Below are positions 22,306 through 33,060 of a DNA stretch of 64,000 nucleotides, piece after piece. Within the stretch, counting starts at the first letter, position 1. The number at the start of each line of letters is the position of its first letter. The notes under the pieces were generated by a model. It saw only the letters and a list, made by a program, of their open reading frames with translations, was not told where the DNA came from and did no database searches. Source of the DNA: Girardinichthys multiradiatus (Eukaryota; Chordata; Actinopteri; Cyprinodontiformes; Goodeidae); contig NC_061797.1 of the NCBI RefSeq assembly GCF_021462225.1, forward strand, positions 33,382,147 to 33,446,146. Reading direction: 5' to 3'. Position numbers and translations under genes: made by a program.

Positions 22306-23911
22306 CAGGTCCTTCTCAAAATATTAGCATATTGTGATAAAGTTCATTATTTTCCATAATGTCATGATGAAAATTTAACATTCATATATTTTAGATTCAT
22401 TGCACACTAACTGAAATATTTCAGGTCTTTTATTGTCTTAATACGGATGATTTTGGCATATAGCTCATGAAAACCCAAAATTCCTATCTCACAAAATTAG
22501 CATATCATTAAAAGGGTCTCTAAACGAGCTATGAACCTAATCATCTGAATCAACGAGTTAACTCTAAACACCTGCAAAAGATCCCTGAGGCCATTAAAAC
22601 TCCCAGCCTGGTTCATCACTCAAAACCCCAATCATGGGTAAGACTGCCGACCTGACTGCTGTCCAGAAGGCCACTATTGACACCCTCAAGCAAGAGGGTA
22701 AGACACAGAAAGACATTTCTGAACGAATAGGCTGTTCCCAGAGTGCTGTATCAAGACACCTCAGTGGGAAGTCTGTGGGAAGGAAAAAGTGTGAAAAACG
22801 CTGCACAACGAGAAGAGGTGACCGGACCCTGAGGAAGATTGTGGAGAAGGGCCGATTCCAGACCTTGGGGGACCTGCGGAAGCAGTGGACTGAGTGTGGA
22901 GTAGAAACATCCAGAGCCACCGTGCACAGGCGTGTGCAGGAAATGGGCTACAGGTGCTGCATTCCCCAGGTCAAGCCACTTTTGAACCAGAAACAGCGGC
23001 AGAAGCGCCTGACCTGGGCTACAGAGAAGCAGCACTGGACTGTTGCTCAGTGGTCCAAAGTACTTTTTTCGGATGAAAGCAAATTCTGCATGTCATTCGG
23101 AAATCAAAGTGCCAGAGTCTGGAGGAAGACTGGGGAGAAGGAAATGCCAAAATGCCAGAAGTCCAGTGTCAAGTACCCACAGTCAGTGATGGTCTGGGGC
23201 GCCGTGTCAGCTGCTGGTGTTGGTCCACTGTGTTTTATCAAGAGCAGGGTCAATGCAGGTAGCTATCAGGAGATTTTGGAGCACTTCATGCTTCCATCTG
23301 CTGAAAAGCTTTATGGAGATGAAGATTTCATTTTTCAGCACGACCTGGCACCTGCTCACAGTGCCAAAACCACTGGTAAATGGTTTACTGACCATGGTAT
23401 CACTGTGCTCAATTGGCCTGCCAACTCTCCTGACCTGAACCCCATAGAGAATCTGTGGGATATTGTGAAGAGAACGTTGAGAGACTCAAGACCCAACACT
23501 CTGGATGAGCTAAAGGCCGCTATCGAAGCATCCTGGGCCTCCATAAACCTCAGCAGCGCCACAGGCTGATTGCCTCCATGCCACGCCGCATTGAAGCAGT
23601 CATTTCTGCCAAAGGATTCCCGACCAAGTATTGAGTGTATAACTGTACATGATTATTTGAAGGTTGACGTTTTTTGTATTAAAAACACTTTTCTTTTATT
23701 GGTCGGATGAAATATGCTAATTTTGTGAGATAGGAATTTTGGGTTTTCATGAGCTGTATGCCAAAATCATCCGTATTAAGACAATAAAAGACCTGAAATA
23801 TTTCAGTTAGTGTGCAATGAATCTAAAATATATGAATGTTACATTTTCACCATGACATTATGGAAAATAATGAACTTTATCACAATATGCTAATATTTTG
23901 AGAAGGACCAG
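22306..23911 (+). mobile_element. Tc1-like transposon, family B, copy 1 (inside retroviral RNase H)
   Basis: Starts CAGGTCCTTCTCAAAATATT and ends with its inverted complement at 23911, flanked by TA (22304-22305, 23912-23913). The inverted repeats are about 210 bp long (22306-22515 and 23702-23911). Each holds an outer AGCATATTGTGATAAAG and an inner CACAAAATTAGCATAT direct-repeat-like block, an IR/DR architecture. It splits the retroviral RNase H frame. Confidence 0.93.
22634..23634 (+). pseudogene. Family B Tc1 transposase, frameshifted near the C-terminus
   Basis: [20 protein letters not shown] starts a paired-like HTH. The catalytic residues [18 protein letters not shown] and [12 protein letters not shown] (DD34E) are present. 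Compared with the copy at 62737-63741, one base is missing near 23543 (ataaacctcag against ataagacctcag). The frame then ends at 23569 after ASINLSSATG and the last about 22 residues are lost. A codon is also missing near KKCEKRC. Probably inactive. Confidence 0.9.
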
Positions 23912-23913
23912 TA

Positions 23914-25316
23914 TATACACAGACAGCCAATACGTGTTCGGATTAGTACATCACCACGCAAATATTTGGCAAAATAGAGGTTTTAAAACTAGGCGCAGCC
24001 AAGGGCCGAAGGGGGTCTGGTTTGGGGACCAGAGGATTTCGTCTCTTCTTTTTGCAGATGACGTGGTCCTGCTGGCCCCATCTAGCCAAGACCTACAGCA
24101 TGCACTGTGGCGGTTCGCAGCCGAGTGTGAAGCGGCTGGGATGAAGATCAGCTCCTCCAAGTCCAAGGCCATGGTTCTCGACCGGAAAAGGGTGGCTTGT
24201 CCTCTTCAGGTTGGAGGGGAGTTCCTGCCTCAAGTGGAGGAGTTTAAGTATCTCGGGGTCTTGTTCACGAGTGAGGGAAGAATGGAGCGGGAGATCAACA
24301 GATGGTTCGGTGCGGCTGCCACAGTAATGGGGGCGCTGTACCGGTCCGTTGTGGTGAAGAGAGAGCTGAGCCAAAAAGCGAAGCTCTCAATTTACCGGTC
24401 AGTCTACGTTCCTACCCTCTACTATGGCCATGAACTTTGGGTCATGACCGAAAGAATGAGATCCCGGATACAAGCGGCTGAAATGAGCTTCCTCCGTAAG
24501 GTGGCTGGGCACTCCCTTAGAGATAGGGTGAGGAGCTCGGCCATCCGGGAGGGGCTCGGAGTAGAGCCGCTGCTCCTCCACATCAAGAGGAGCCAGTTGA
24601 GGTGGCTCGGGCATCTACACCGGATGCCTCCTGGACGCCTTCCTCGGGAGGTGTTCCGGGCACGTCCCACCGGGAGGAGGCCCAGGGGACGGCCGAGGAC
24701 ACACTGGAGGGACTATGTCTCTCGGCTGGCCTGGGAACACCTTGGGCTCCCCCTGGAGGAGCTGGAGGAGGTATCTGGAGAGAGGGACGTCTGGGTGTCT
24801 CTGCTGAGTCTGCTGCCCCCGCGACCCGGTCCCGGATAAGCGGAAGTACGAGGTTTTAAAACATCATCAGGGACAGAACTAACTCATTTCAACCTATTAA
24901 AAAGAAAATGTCAGATCTGCTATTTATAGACACAGACGTGCTGAAAGACGCCCAACAGTCAGCACCCAAGACAGAAATAAAGGCCTGGCTAAAGAGAGGA
25001 GCACAGAAAAAAGATGATATCTATCAGATAGAAGATAAACCAATCCTCCCAAAAAATTTATACAACACAGCGGCTACAGTGACACATTGGGAAGACCCAC
25101 GTGTCACTGGGGAATATGTCACATCTGGTAAAACATCAATTCTATACTATAAATTTTCTGACTATTCAAAGAATTTTTGCAGATCATGCATAATTTGTTG
25201 CAAACACAACTCACAGGGCAACCTGAGGCCCAAAAGAGGACAGTTCCCAGCAGCAGCACACCCATTTCATACCATACATATGGATTTCATCGAACTGTCA
25301 AGGTCAAATTATGGAT
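23914..25316 (+). pseudogene. Retroviral pol: rest of RNase H and integrase N-terminus, split by a LINE
   Basis: RNase H resumes right after the Tc1 element (TDSQYVFGLVHHHANIW). It is interrupted at 23990 by a LINE and resumes at 24863. From 24908 the frame reads through the linker to the integrase HHCC zinc-finger region (THWEDPRVTG, CRSCIICCKHN) and the start of the catalytic core (HTIHMDFIEL), then stops at 25316. Most of the core is deleted: the sequence jumps to C-terminal domain material by about 25490. Confidence 0.8.
23990..24849 (+). mobile_element. 5'-truncated LINE with 13 bp target-site duplication
   Basis: Perfect 13 bp duplications (GAGGTTTTAAAAC) flank it at 23977-23989 and 24850-24862. 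The open frame codes for the end of a reverse transcriptase (SSLLFADDVVLLAPSSQDLQ, EEFKYLGVLFTSEGRMEREI, KAKLSIYRSVYVPTLYYGHE). It ends at the usual 3' terminus, CCGGATAAGCGGAAG. It is the same family as the longer minus-strand copy at 37359-39770. The clade is not assigned from sequence alone. Confidence 0.88.
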
Positions 25317-25488
25317 GAGAATAACTCCAAATCAAACTGGCCATACTCCATTTGCCACCTACTGTACATCATTGTATAACTCCACCCACTATATTCTGAG
25401 CCTGAGATGACGTGACACCAAGTCCCTGATGTAAATTTGTGTTCTCAAAAAAATAGTACATGGCAGACCGTTTTCTCTGCCCTCTGAC

Positions 25489-25860
25489 ATGAATGAAATA
25501 GAGAAAGCCCAACAGGAAACTTCATTAGCTGAGTGGATGAATAAAATATTGCAGACAAAAGACACACAAATGTCCAGTGGTCTGCCAATAATCTCTCCTC
25601 CTATCCCACAGAACGACCTGAGGCCTGGAGACCTGGTCATGATTAAGACACTCCACCGGAAGGATTGGAGCACTCCTCGGTGGAAAGGGCCATTTCAAGT
25701 ACTCCTGACAATGCCCACAGCTCTGAAAATAGCAGAGAGGCCTTCCTGGATCCATAAAAGCCAATGTAAGCCAGTTTTCCGTTACAGGAGCCAAACCAAC
25801 CGACTGGGTAGCACAGGAAGCCCGGGTACAAAGGGACTGGAGGAGCCATAGGGCCCAGTG
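25489..25860 (+). pseudogene. Retroviral integrase C-terminal domain remnant
   Basis: The frame from 25489 shows the end of the integrase core followed by its C-terminal DNA-binding domain: [12 protein letters not shown], then [19 protein letters not shown] and [10 protein letters not shown]. This pattern is typical of gamma-type retroviral integrases, as I recall the family. No active-site residues remain upstream. Confidence 0.75.
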
Positions 25861-25906
25861 TCTCAAACCGGTGAAGAAAACAGCTTATCTGCGCCCAACT
25901 TATAAA

Positions 25907-26324
25907 ATGGCTCTCTGTAACATGTGGACAGGACTGATAAGCCTGAGCTTTGTACTGGCAGCAGTACTTATTCTTGTATCACTACAGGACCCAAGGGAGA
26001 GGACACCGCAGAAAAGGTGGACAACAGACGGGACCCATCTCAGACCACTGACGGAAGGACATGACGCACACACATTTCTGCAAAATTACTGGTACTTGGT
26101 TAGATTGGATGCTCACAGGGGGATGGATACATCTGTTTAAGGTTCTCCTAGTTGCAGTAATAGCATGCATGGGCCTTCTGTGTCTCCTGTCAATATGTAT
26201 TATCCCACGTTGCAAATGCATGGTACAAAGAATAGTAACTCAGTCAGTCACGGTGGCATATGCAACACTGAACCAGGTAGAAATACACAAAAATGAAGGG
26301 GACGATTATGATTACATGTTGTAA
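25907..26324 (+). pseudogene. Retroviral env reduced to signal peptide and transmembrane tail
   Basis: A hydrophobic leader (LISLSFVLAAVLILVS) begins near 25935. After about 100 bases of mixed sequence, another frame shows a membrane-spanning segment (FKVLLVAVIACMGLLCLLSI, about 26140-26200). Then come a basic Cys-containing turn and a cytoplasmic tail with two YxxL/M-type motifs, ending at TAA 26324. The whole surface and fusion region is deleted, so no functional envelope can be made. Confidence 0.7.
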
Positions 26325-26727
26325 ATAAATCACATCTAAAGCCTGAGTGTACTCATACATTGTATTTCATAAAATGACCTTACAGCAGAAAACCGAAAGA
26401 AGTTGTTGCTTAAGTGAAATGAGAAAAAGTACAATGATGACATAAACAGGGCAGATTTTTAAATTCCTTTATTATGTTTCACTGTTTTCATTAAGTATTA
26501 TTTTTTTATGTTTTCAAGTATTGATCTTTTATTTTTATGTTTTCAGGTATTATTCTTTTATTTTTGTTTTCAAGTATTGATCAACATTTAACTTTTAACG
26601 GTCGCCGAGGGCGGCGGGGCCGTATGAGTATTTCCCACAAAATATAATCTGTTTACCGTCCGTGGGTTTCTGCTCATACAGAGTATTTTTCTTATTCGTT
26701 TTTATATAAAACGTTTTTACTTGTGAT
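26325..26727. other. Retroviral env-to-3'LTR spacer
   Basis: About 400 bases with repeated ttttatttttatgttttcag-like units (26465-26580) and a short GC-rich stretch (26600-26625). No open frame is supported. It ends in the polypurine tract. Confidence 0.5.
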
Positions 26728-26739
26728 AAAAGGAGGGAC
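26728..26739 (+). promoter_or_regulatory. Retroviral polypurine tract
   Basis: AAAAGGAGGGAC lies directly before the TGTTGG start of the 3' LTR, the expected position for plus-strand priming. Confidence 0.8.
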
Positions 26740-26904
26740 TGTTGGATGGGTGCGAGGACTTGTTATCTCTCATGTAAAAACTTTGTGCTGCAAGGCACCT
26801 GCACTCCGCTTTGTATCATGCTCTGGTATGCAGCCCTCCTGTGTGTGGGATCACCGTTATCTATTTCACACAATCGCATCCTGTGAGAACCAGCCTCCTT
26901 TCAG

Positions 26905-26942
<38 letters not shown>

Positions 26943-27091
26943 CCTGTCTTAACTGTCTGTTGAACTGTGCATATAAATAAAGAGATAGGGTGTCAAAACT
27001 TTGCAGTTTGCACTGCAAAGTGGGCTACCCTTGCAAGTAAAACTGAACTGTATCGTTCTTGCCTCTGAGTTGACTTGAATTATACCTCACA
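26740..27091 (+). repeat. 3' LTR of the endogenous retrovirus
   Basis: 352 bp, collinear with the 5' LTR. It ends CCTCACA, followed by CTCAG (27092-27096) and the resumed Tc1 transposase sequence GCGTAGTGTCCAG. The other family A copy shows the uninterrupted target, CTGTCAGCGTAGTG, near 51860. Confidence 0.93.
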
Positions 27092-28474
27092 CTCAGCGTA
27101 GTGTCCAGAGCCTGGAGGCGCTACCAGGAGACAGGCCAGTACACCAGGAGACGTGGAGGAGGCCGTAGGAGGGCAACAACCCAACAGCAGGACCGCTACC
27201 TCCACCTTTGTGCAAGGAGGAACAGGAGGAGCACTGCCAGAGCCTTGCAAAATGACCTCCAGCAGGCCACAAATGTGCATGTGTCTGCACAAATTGTTAG
27301 AAACCGACTCCATGAGGATGGTATGAGGGCCCGACATCCACAAATGGGGGTTGTGCTCACAGCCCAACACCGTGCAGGACGCTGGGCATTTGCCAGAGAA
27401 CACCAGGATTGGCGAATTCGCCACTGGCGCCCTGTGCTCTTCACAGATGAAAGCAGGTTCATACTGAGCACATGTGACAGACGTGACAGAGTCTGGAGAC
27501 ACCATGGAGAGCAATCTGCTGCCTGCAACATCCTTCAGCATGACCAGTTTGGCAGTGGGTCAGTAATGGTGTGGGGTGGCATTTCTTTGGAGGCCCGCAT
27601 GGCCCTCCATGTGCTCACCAGAGGTAGCCTGACTGCCATTAGGTACCGAGATGAGATCCTCAGACCCCTTGTGAGACCATATGCTGGTGTGGTTGGCCCT
27701 GAGTTCCTCCTAATGCAGGACAACGCTGGACCTCATGTGGCTGGAGTGTGTCAGGAGTTCCTGCAAGATGAAGACATTGAAGATATGGACCGGCCCGCCC
27801 GTTCCCCAGACTTGAATCTGATTGAGCACATCTGGGACATCATGTCTCGCTCCATCCACCAACATAACGTTGCACCACAGACTGTCCAGGAGTTGGTGGA
27901 TGCTTTAGTCCAGGTCTGGGAGGAGATCCCTCAGGAGACCATCCGCTGTCTCCTCAGGAGCATGCCCAGGCGTTGTAGGGAGGTCATACAGACACATGGA
28001 GGCCACACACAATACTGAGCCTCTTTTTGACTTGTTTTAAGGACATTACATCAAAGTTGGATCAGCCTGTAGTGTGTGACACCAAATCCAGGCCTCCATT
28101 GGTTTATAAATTTGATTTCCATGGATGATTTTTGTGTGATTTTGTTGTCAGCACAGTCAACTTTGTACAGAACAAAGTATTCAATGAGAATATTTCATTC
28201 ATTCAGATCTAGGATGTGTTATTTGAGTGTTCCCTTTATTTGTTTGAGCAATTTATAATAATTGTGCATTTGCAACATCTGTATGCTGTTGTTTTGTACT
28301 CTATTGAATGTTCAGAGAAACAGCCTGGGGGAAGTAACTGTCTCTGTAGTGGCTGCCTGAAGGTAAAACTCTGAACAGTTTATGTGCAGGGTGTGTGGGG
28401 TCTGCAGAGATTTTAGCAGCTCTTTTCCTGACCCTAGACCTGTATAAGTCCTGGATGGAGGGAAGGTCAGCTCT

Positions 28475-29000
28475 GATTATTCTCTCTGCATTCCTACCTT
28501 TCCGGTATCACAATCAAAGGGTAAATAATTTAAACGGTCTCTGAAGAAAAGACAAAATAATTTTCTTCTGGTGTCTGTAAGAAAATTAGATGAAGTTACT
28601 TAAAATTTCCCCAATGCCCAAAAGAAAAATAAGTTCATTTGAAGATATTAAATGAGACCTTTCCATATGAAAACAACCCAAACCCCATTTCAAAACAACT
28701 CAAAGCCAAAATAACATCCACCATTTTAATTAAGTTTATTATGAACAAGTTAGAACAGGTATGCAATAAAGATGTTTTTGAATAGACTAACAATGTCTAA
28801 TGTATATAGTTTTAAATGTTCTCATTGACCTTTGGGTGAAAGATGCATAAAAATCTCTTAAATATGTAAATGCATTTTTATTGTGTTGCTATTTTTAAAC
28901 AGTTGCATCTTTCTGACATCAACCCACATTTTTGTTTGTTTGTTTTAATAACCAGTTGTACAAACTGAGAAATACCACCATATTGGCAACAAAAGTTTGA
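28475..29000. other. Spacer between the transposon nest and ctsb 3' end
   Basis: AT-rich sequence with no recognisable gene or repeat boundary. It separates the broken L2 from the likely ctsb polyadenylation signal. Confidence 0.5.
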
Positions 29001-29006
29001 TTTATT
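29001..29006 (-). promoter_or_regulatory. Candidate poly(A) signal of ctsb (minus strand)
   Basis: TTTATT on the plus strand reads AATAAA on the minus strand, about 690 bases beyond the ctsb stop. It is a plausible 3' UTR end, not confirmed. Confidence 0.45.
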
Positions 29007-29691
29007 GAATTCAGATGAAAAAAAATTCTAACATCTGATCATAACTGGCAGTCAAAACCCCAGTTCATCTTATTCCAATCTACATAAAAAATTAAAAACC
29101 CAAAACAGGCAGCCATTACAGACAGTACATTCTGACATTTCTTAGTACAGAGTATATTTTGCCAGTAAAAAGCAGCAAGCAATCACTGTATGATCACTTA
29201 TGTTCCAAGCAACACACCTCTGCTCATCTGGGTGCTTTTATATACTTGAGTGAGTTCTAACATGCATTAATCTAAAATCGCCTACAATTTTCACCAGTAC
29301 AAAACAAGAGTTGTGACAGAAACAAGCTGATTCATCTGTATAATGTCACATCCTGTTTCAAAGCAATTCAAATAAAGTGAAATGTGGGAGTGCCCTAAAA
29401 CAGACTCGTAAACAGCTTGGTCTACAAGAACCATCGAATAAGAGTAAATTGTTATCAGGAAGTCTTTGTCCAATCTAAAAATGCACTTAGAAACTGAAGG
29501 CGCTAGAGTTTTCCCCCCTCAGATGTCAGTCTGAGCAGAGTCATTTGTCCATTGACTGTTAAGTGGAATGCGTCACTCTCTGGCGATGAAGCAGCATAAA
29601 ACCTGCAAATTAAAACATTTATGAACTTCATGACATCATGTCAAGGAAACGTTTTATAGTCATTGAAACATTTCTGATCTTACTTTTGGTT

Positions 29692-32600
29692 TTATTTGGG
29701 GATTCCAGCTACCATCTCTGACTCAATACCACAGTGATCTGATCCACGGAGGATTTTAAAGAATCCTGAAAATCCAAGTGATAGAAATCAATTTTACATA
29801 TTCAATATTCAGTCTAAAACAAAAAAAAAGAAAAATTCACATTAAGCTCTTGACTGAGTAAAAGCATTTCGTTAGCCTCATAGCATAATTGCCTCAGTCA
29901 TGTTTTGGCTGAGGCATTTACCACAACACCTTTCTGCTCACCATTATCACCCCAGTCAGTGTTCCAGGAGTTTGCACAGAGCCAGTAAGGAACACCGTTC
30001 TCCTCTCCCCAGCCCAGGACCTTTATGGCATGTCCACCCAAAGGAGAGCCCGTCACATGCTTATACACACCTAAAGAGAGGAGGAAGGAAATCAGGAGCA
30101 GTTATTCATCCTGTGTGTCATTTGCTTTAGTAGGGTTTTTATAATGCTGTCTGATTGGTATATTTGTTTGTACCAGACTTGTAGGAAGGAAAGTCTTCAT
30201 AGACTATAAACGCTCCCTCTACTGGTCCGTTCTTGTAAATCTCAGATTGGATCTGCTCCTCAACGGGTGCCACACCATAAGCAGTTTTACCTGCAACAAA
30301 AACTGCATTAAAAATCCTGTATGTGTCTCTTCACACAACGTCGAGATATGACCAATAATAACGATTCTTAAATTTTAAAACAAGTCATTTCTAAATAGCA
30401 ATTGAATTAACTCTTTGAATCGAAACTATTGTTAGAAAATCTGTCAGTCGTGCAGAAAGAAGAAGAGCAGTGATTCAAGTTTTCATTTCTTTATGCTGAA
30501 CAATCAGTAGTGAGTATGTAAGGTATGGAGTAGTCATAATTTGAGTTTTCTGTAGGATTCTTACCATAGTGTTTGTCCTTTTGATAGCTTGGTGTGTATC
30601 CAGCTTCACACTGTGCAACACACTCAGGCGTGTCCCCGCCCTCCCCAGTGCAGGGAGGTCTGCTGCCATTTACGTGGTGCTCACAGGGTTCTATGGTGTA
30701 GGGTCGGCAACCTACAAAAACAAACAAAAAAAGGCAGGTATTACACCACTGTGTGCAGCGGCAGTTTTGATATAGGTCGTATGGGCATTTGCCCAGGGAA
30801 GCTTTAGAAATGGGGCACATAGGCGTCATAAAAATCATAATTTATTTGCAAGTTGTCTCTTGACCAAGGCTTCTTTTGTTTTCTGCGTGGGCCGTCAGTG
30901 GAGAGTTCGTGTAAAATGCACATTTTTCAAACACAAAACCAATGTAATTTGATGTCATACATTTGCATGTATAACATCCCCAGCTTAAACCAAAAATGTG
31001 AACCTGAAACCACACACAAACTCACCAATATGAGAGTTATAGAGACCTCCGGTCACCAGTCCCTGTGTGGTCCAGAAGTTCCAAGCGCTTGAGGGGTAAC
31101 CACCATTACATCTTAAAAATAAAAAATAAAATGCAACTTATAATTCACTTTAAGCATCATCTCTGTAGGCACACAGTCTGTTTTTTCTTACAACATGTAT
31201 CAAGTTTAGAAACTAATCTTTCCAAACTAAGTCCCACAAAATTTTTATTTTATGCCTTAAACAAGATGCCTTGAGAAACACAAAGCTTGTTATAGGCTTA
31301 TTTCTACACCATCAACTTAACTATGGTCAGCGAGAGCAAAAACTCACTTTGGATCAGCACAGCCCTGTACAAGGAAAGCACTACCAATAGTTTAGATCAC
31401 TTAAAATAACTTTTGCTTGAAATGTCAAATTGTGAGTTCTGTCACCTAACAAGTCACTAAAAATCATAATTATGTGCAGAGGAAGACAAACGATGAAGGA
31501 CCTACCCCATGCCACAGCTGTCACAGCAGGTAAGCAGATCCTGAGAGGAAATCTCCACATTGACCTTCCCTTTGCTGTGAATGCAGATACGGTCAGAGAT
31601 GGCCTCTGCTGCACCAAATGCCTAAAGAAAGAACAACCGCATGACATCACACTTATTTGAATGAAAGGTTATTAAAATACAAGTTCTATGTTTTTTTTAT
31701 TGAATTTGCATTTGTTTTTTAACAGTTCTCTCACCCAGCAGGATCCACAGGAGCCCTGGTCTCTGATCTCCTTCAGAGTGGGACAGTTTGGCCACTGATC
31801 TCTGGCATCAAATTCTTTGGGCAGCTTCATGCCTCCTGCACTTTGGACCCTGAAGAGACAAACGACTGATGTGAAACCTTTAATGTCTTTTAAATTATCA
31901 GAAACTGCATCGTCCTAATTGGAGAGACTGAAACCTATTAAATTTACACGGTGTGCATGCAAGACATACTTCTAGTCCCGCACATCCCGCACAGAACACT
32001 GCAAAAGTATTCACATCCCCTTGAACTTTTTAAACACCCGTTACTAGTGCAGGTGGAGTTCTAAAGGCACTACTTTCAGGTCCATTACATTCAATTTCGT
32101 TAAATACATTGAAGCTAGTGGTAGTTAGGTTACAAAATATGAAAAAGTTCAAGAGGTGTGAACTGTTTAGCAATGTATTGTGTCTAAGGGCAAGTTCACA
32201 ATCCTGGTCAGGGATCATTTTAAAATGAGAAAATTCACATCTGTAGTTGGACCGGTTTGCTTTTAAACAAATATTAGACCGGGCCAAACAACATCATGCA
32301 GTTGCAAACAATTGCTTCGTGGCAGTACTGCTCTAGTGCTGCTCTGATCACAAAGAAACAAAAGCACAAAGAAAAAAAGTCCATCTCATCGTTTCTGTTG
32401 CCACATTGGTTTTCACATGTAGTTCACTACTCCATGTAGCCCCACGAGCCATTTTAAAACTCTGTCATCTTCGGATTGTTTTTCCCTCTTCTGCTTCTAC
32501 TTAAAACACACTACTCTTACGTCACATCTTCAATTCCTGCTTTGGTACACTGGGACCCGGCACACATTCGCACGGCAAGCAAGCAAACTGCTACAGTGTC

Positions 32601-33059
32601 CGACTGCTGAAAACCTTGCCAAGGTAAGATTCTCTGGTCTGTTCCAGGGGCTGGGATGGGTTCACACTGGCTTGATGCGCTCTAGAAACTGGATTCTGGC
32701 ACAGTACCAAGGGTTCCAAAGGTTTGGTGTGAAAGCAGTGTAAAAACTACTGAAATGATACTGATCTTATGAGACTCACATGACTGGGAGCTTAGGTCCC
32801 TTAAGCAGAGTGCCACAGAGGTTCTTGACATAACCGTAGTCCACATCACGGAAGTTGTGGCCAGCCTGCAGGACGAGGAGTGGAATCAGTAAAAGTAACA
32901 TTCATTGGATCCTGATTTTAAACTAAATAAACTCACCTTCCAGGTTGTATTAAGCTTATTGATGTAGTTGACCATATCACTGGACAGAGGATGGATGCGG
33001 GGTCTGGCCAGGCTCACAGACAAGCTGGCAGCCAGCACCAGGAGAGCTGCACACCACAT
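29692..33059 (-). CDS. ctsb: Cathepsin B, lysosomal cysteine protease (complete coding region)
   Basis: Nine coding exons in transcript order: 33059-32937, 32865-32780, 31849-31735, 31621-31506, 31111-31026, 30711-30565, 30290-30174, 30070-29942, 29765-29692. Phases close to 330 aa. Features: signal peptide [18 protein letters not shown], propeptide ([19 protein letters not shown]), the catalytic Cys in [20 protein letters not shown], the occluding loop with paired His ([20 protein letters not shown]) typical of cathepsin B, the catalytic His in [12 protein letters not shown], the Asn in [17 protein letters not shown], and the end [13 protein letters not shown]. It degrades proteins in lysosomes as endo- and dipeptidyl-carboxypeptidase. 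The ATG at 33059 is chosen because a splice acceptor (ggacag) lies directly before AATG; the four codons upstream are intronic. Human cathepsin B extends about 8 residues further at the C-terminus. Fish have more than one ctsb copy in some lineages, so paralogue identity (ctsba) is likely, not certain. Confidence 0.97.
31999..32175. mobile_element. MITE-like inverted-repeat element in ctsb intron
   Basis: The left end TGCAAAAGTATTCACATCCC plus cttgaacttttt is the imperfect inverse of the right end gaaaaagttcaagaggtgtg plus aactgtttagca. The element is about 175 bp with no coding frame. These ends resemble non-autonomous Tc1/mariner derivatives common in fish. It lies in the intron between ctsb exons 32865-32780 and 31849-31735. 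Confidence 0.65.
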
Positions 33060-33060
33060 T

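Larger units (their letters stand above)
16994..27091 (+). mobile_element. Endogenous retrovirus, gamma/epsilon-like, defective, with three younger insertions
   Basis: Two LTRs (16994-17351, 26740-27091) begin TGTTGG and end CTCACA, with flanking 5 bp GTCAG / CTCAG as target duplication (one mismatch). A primer-binding site follows the 5' LTR and a polypurine tract (26728-26739) precedes the 3' LTR. Between them lie eroded gag, pieces of pol (RT start, RNase H, integrase) and an env cut down to its two ends. Stops, frameshifts and deletions break every gene. It was later hit by an L2 (about 19715-21105), a Tc1-like element (22306-23911) and a LINE (23990-24849). The RT and integrase pieces look most like fish gamma- or epsilon-type retroviruses; this is my judgement without alignment. 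Confidence 0.9.
16889..28018 (+). pseudogene. Family A Tc1 transposase, split by the retrovirus
   Basis: The N-terminal 35 codons ([20 protein letters not shown] onward, start at 16889) precede the retroviral insertion. The rest continues from 27101 to a TGA at 28018 with no internal stop. The catalytic triad is visible: [18 protein letters not shown] and [12 protein letters not shown]. There are 34 residues between the second Asp and the Glu, so it is DD34E. The N-terminal helix-turn-helix (paired-like) part is cut by the insertion. SPDLNLIEH differs from the usual SPDLNPIEH. It cannot make transposase in this state. Confidence 0.9.
16594..28253 (+). mobile_element. Tc1-like transposon, family A, copy 1 (interrupted by an endogenous retrovirus)
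   Basis: Terminal inverted repeats are CACTGCTCAAAAAAATGAAG at 16594 and the complementary TTCCCTTTATTTGTTTGAGC near 28230-28249, flanked by TA (16592-16593 and 28254-28255). Without the retrovirus the element is about 1.56 kb. The right end has decayed bases (ATT for GTG). It inserted in the minus-strand L2 and was then split at 16993/27092. Confidence 0.9.
16472..28474 (-). mobile_element. L2-type LINE fragment split by nested insertions (outermost layer)
   Basis: The left part 16472-16593 (TTTATTGCCAAGTTCGTAC and onward) and the right part 28256-28474 (TGCATTTGCAACATCTGTATG and onward) are the two halves of one minus-strand L2 3' region. Together they are collinear with 14405-14780, the L2 in adpgk2 intron 1. 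The break falls at a TA dinucleotide where the family A Tc1-like element inserted. Only the 3' UTR and last RT codons remain. Confidence 0.85.

Noticed and set aside
27080..27541. 153-codon minus-strand frame
   Set aside because: Antisense shadow of the Tc1 transposase; the same shadow recurs at 51825-52310.
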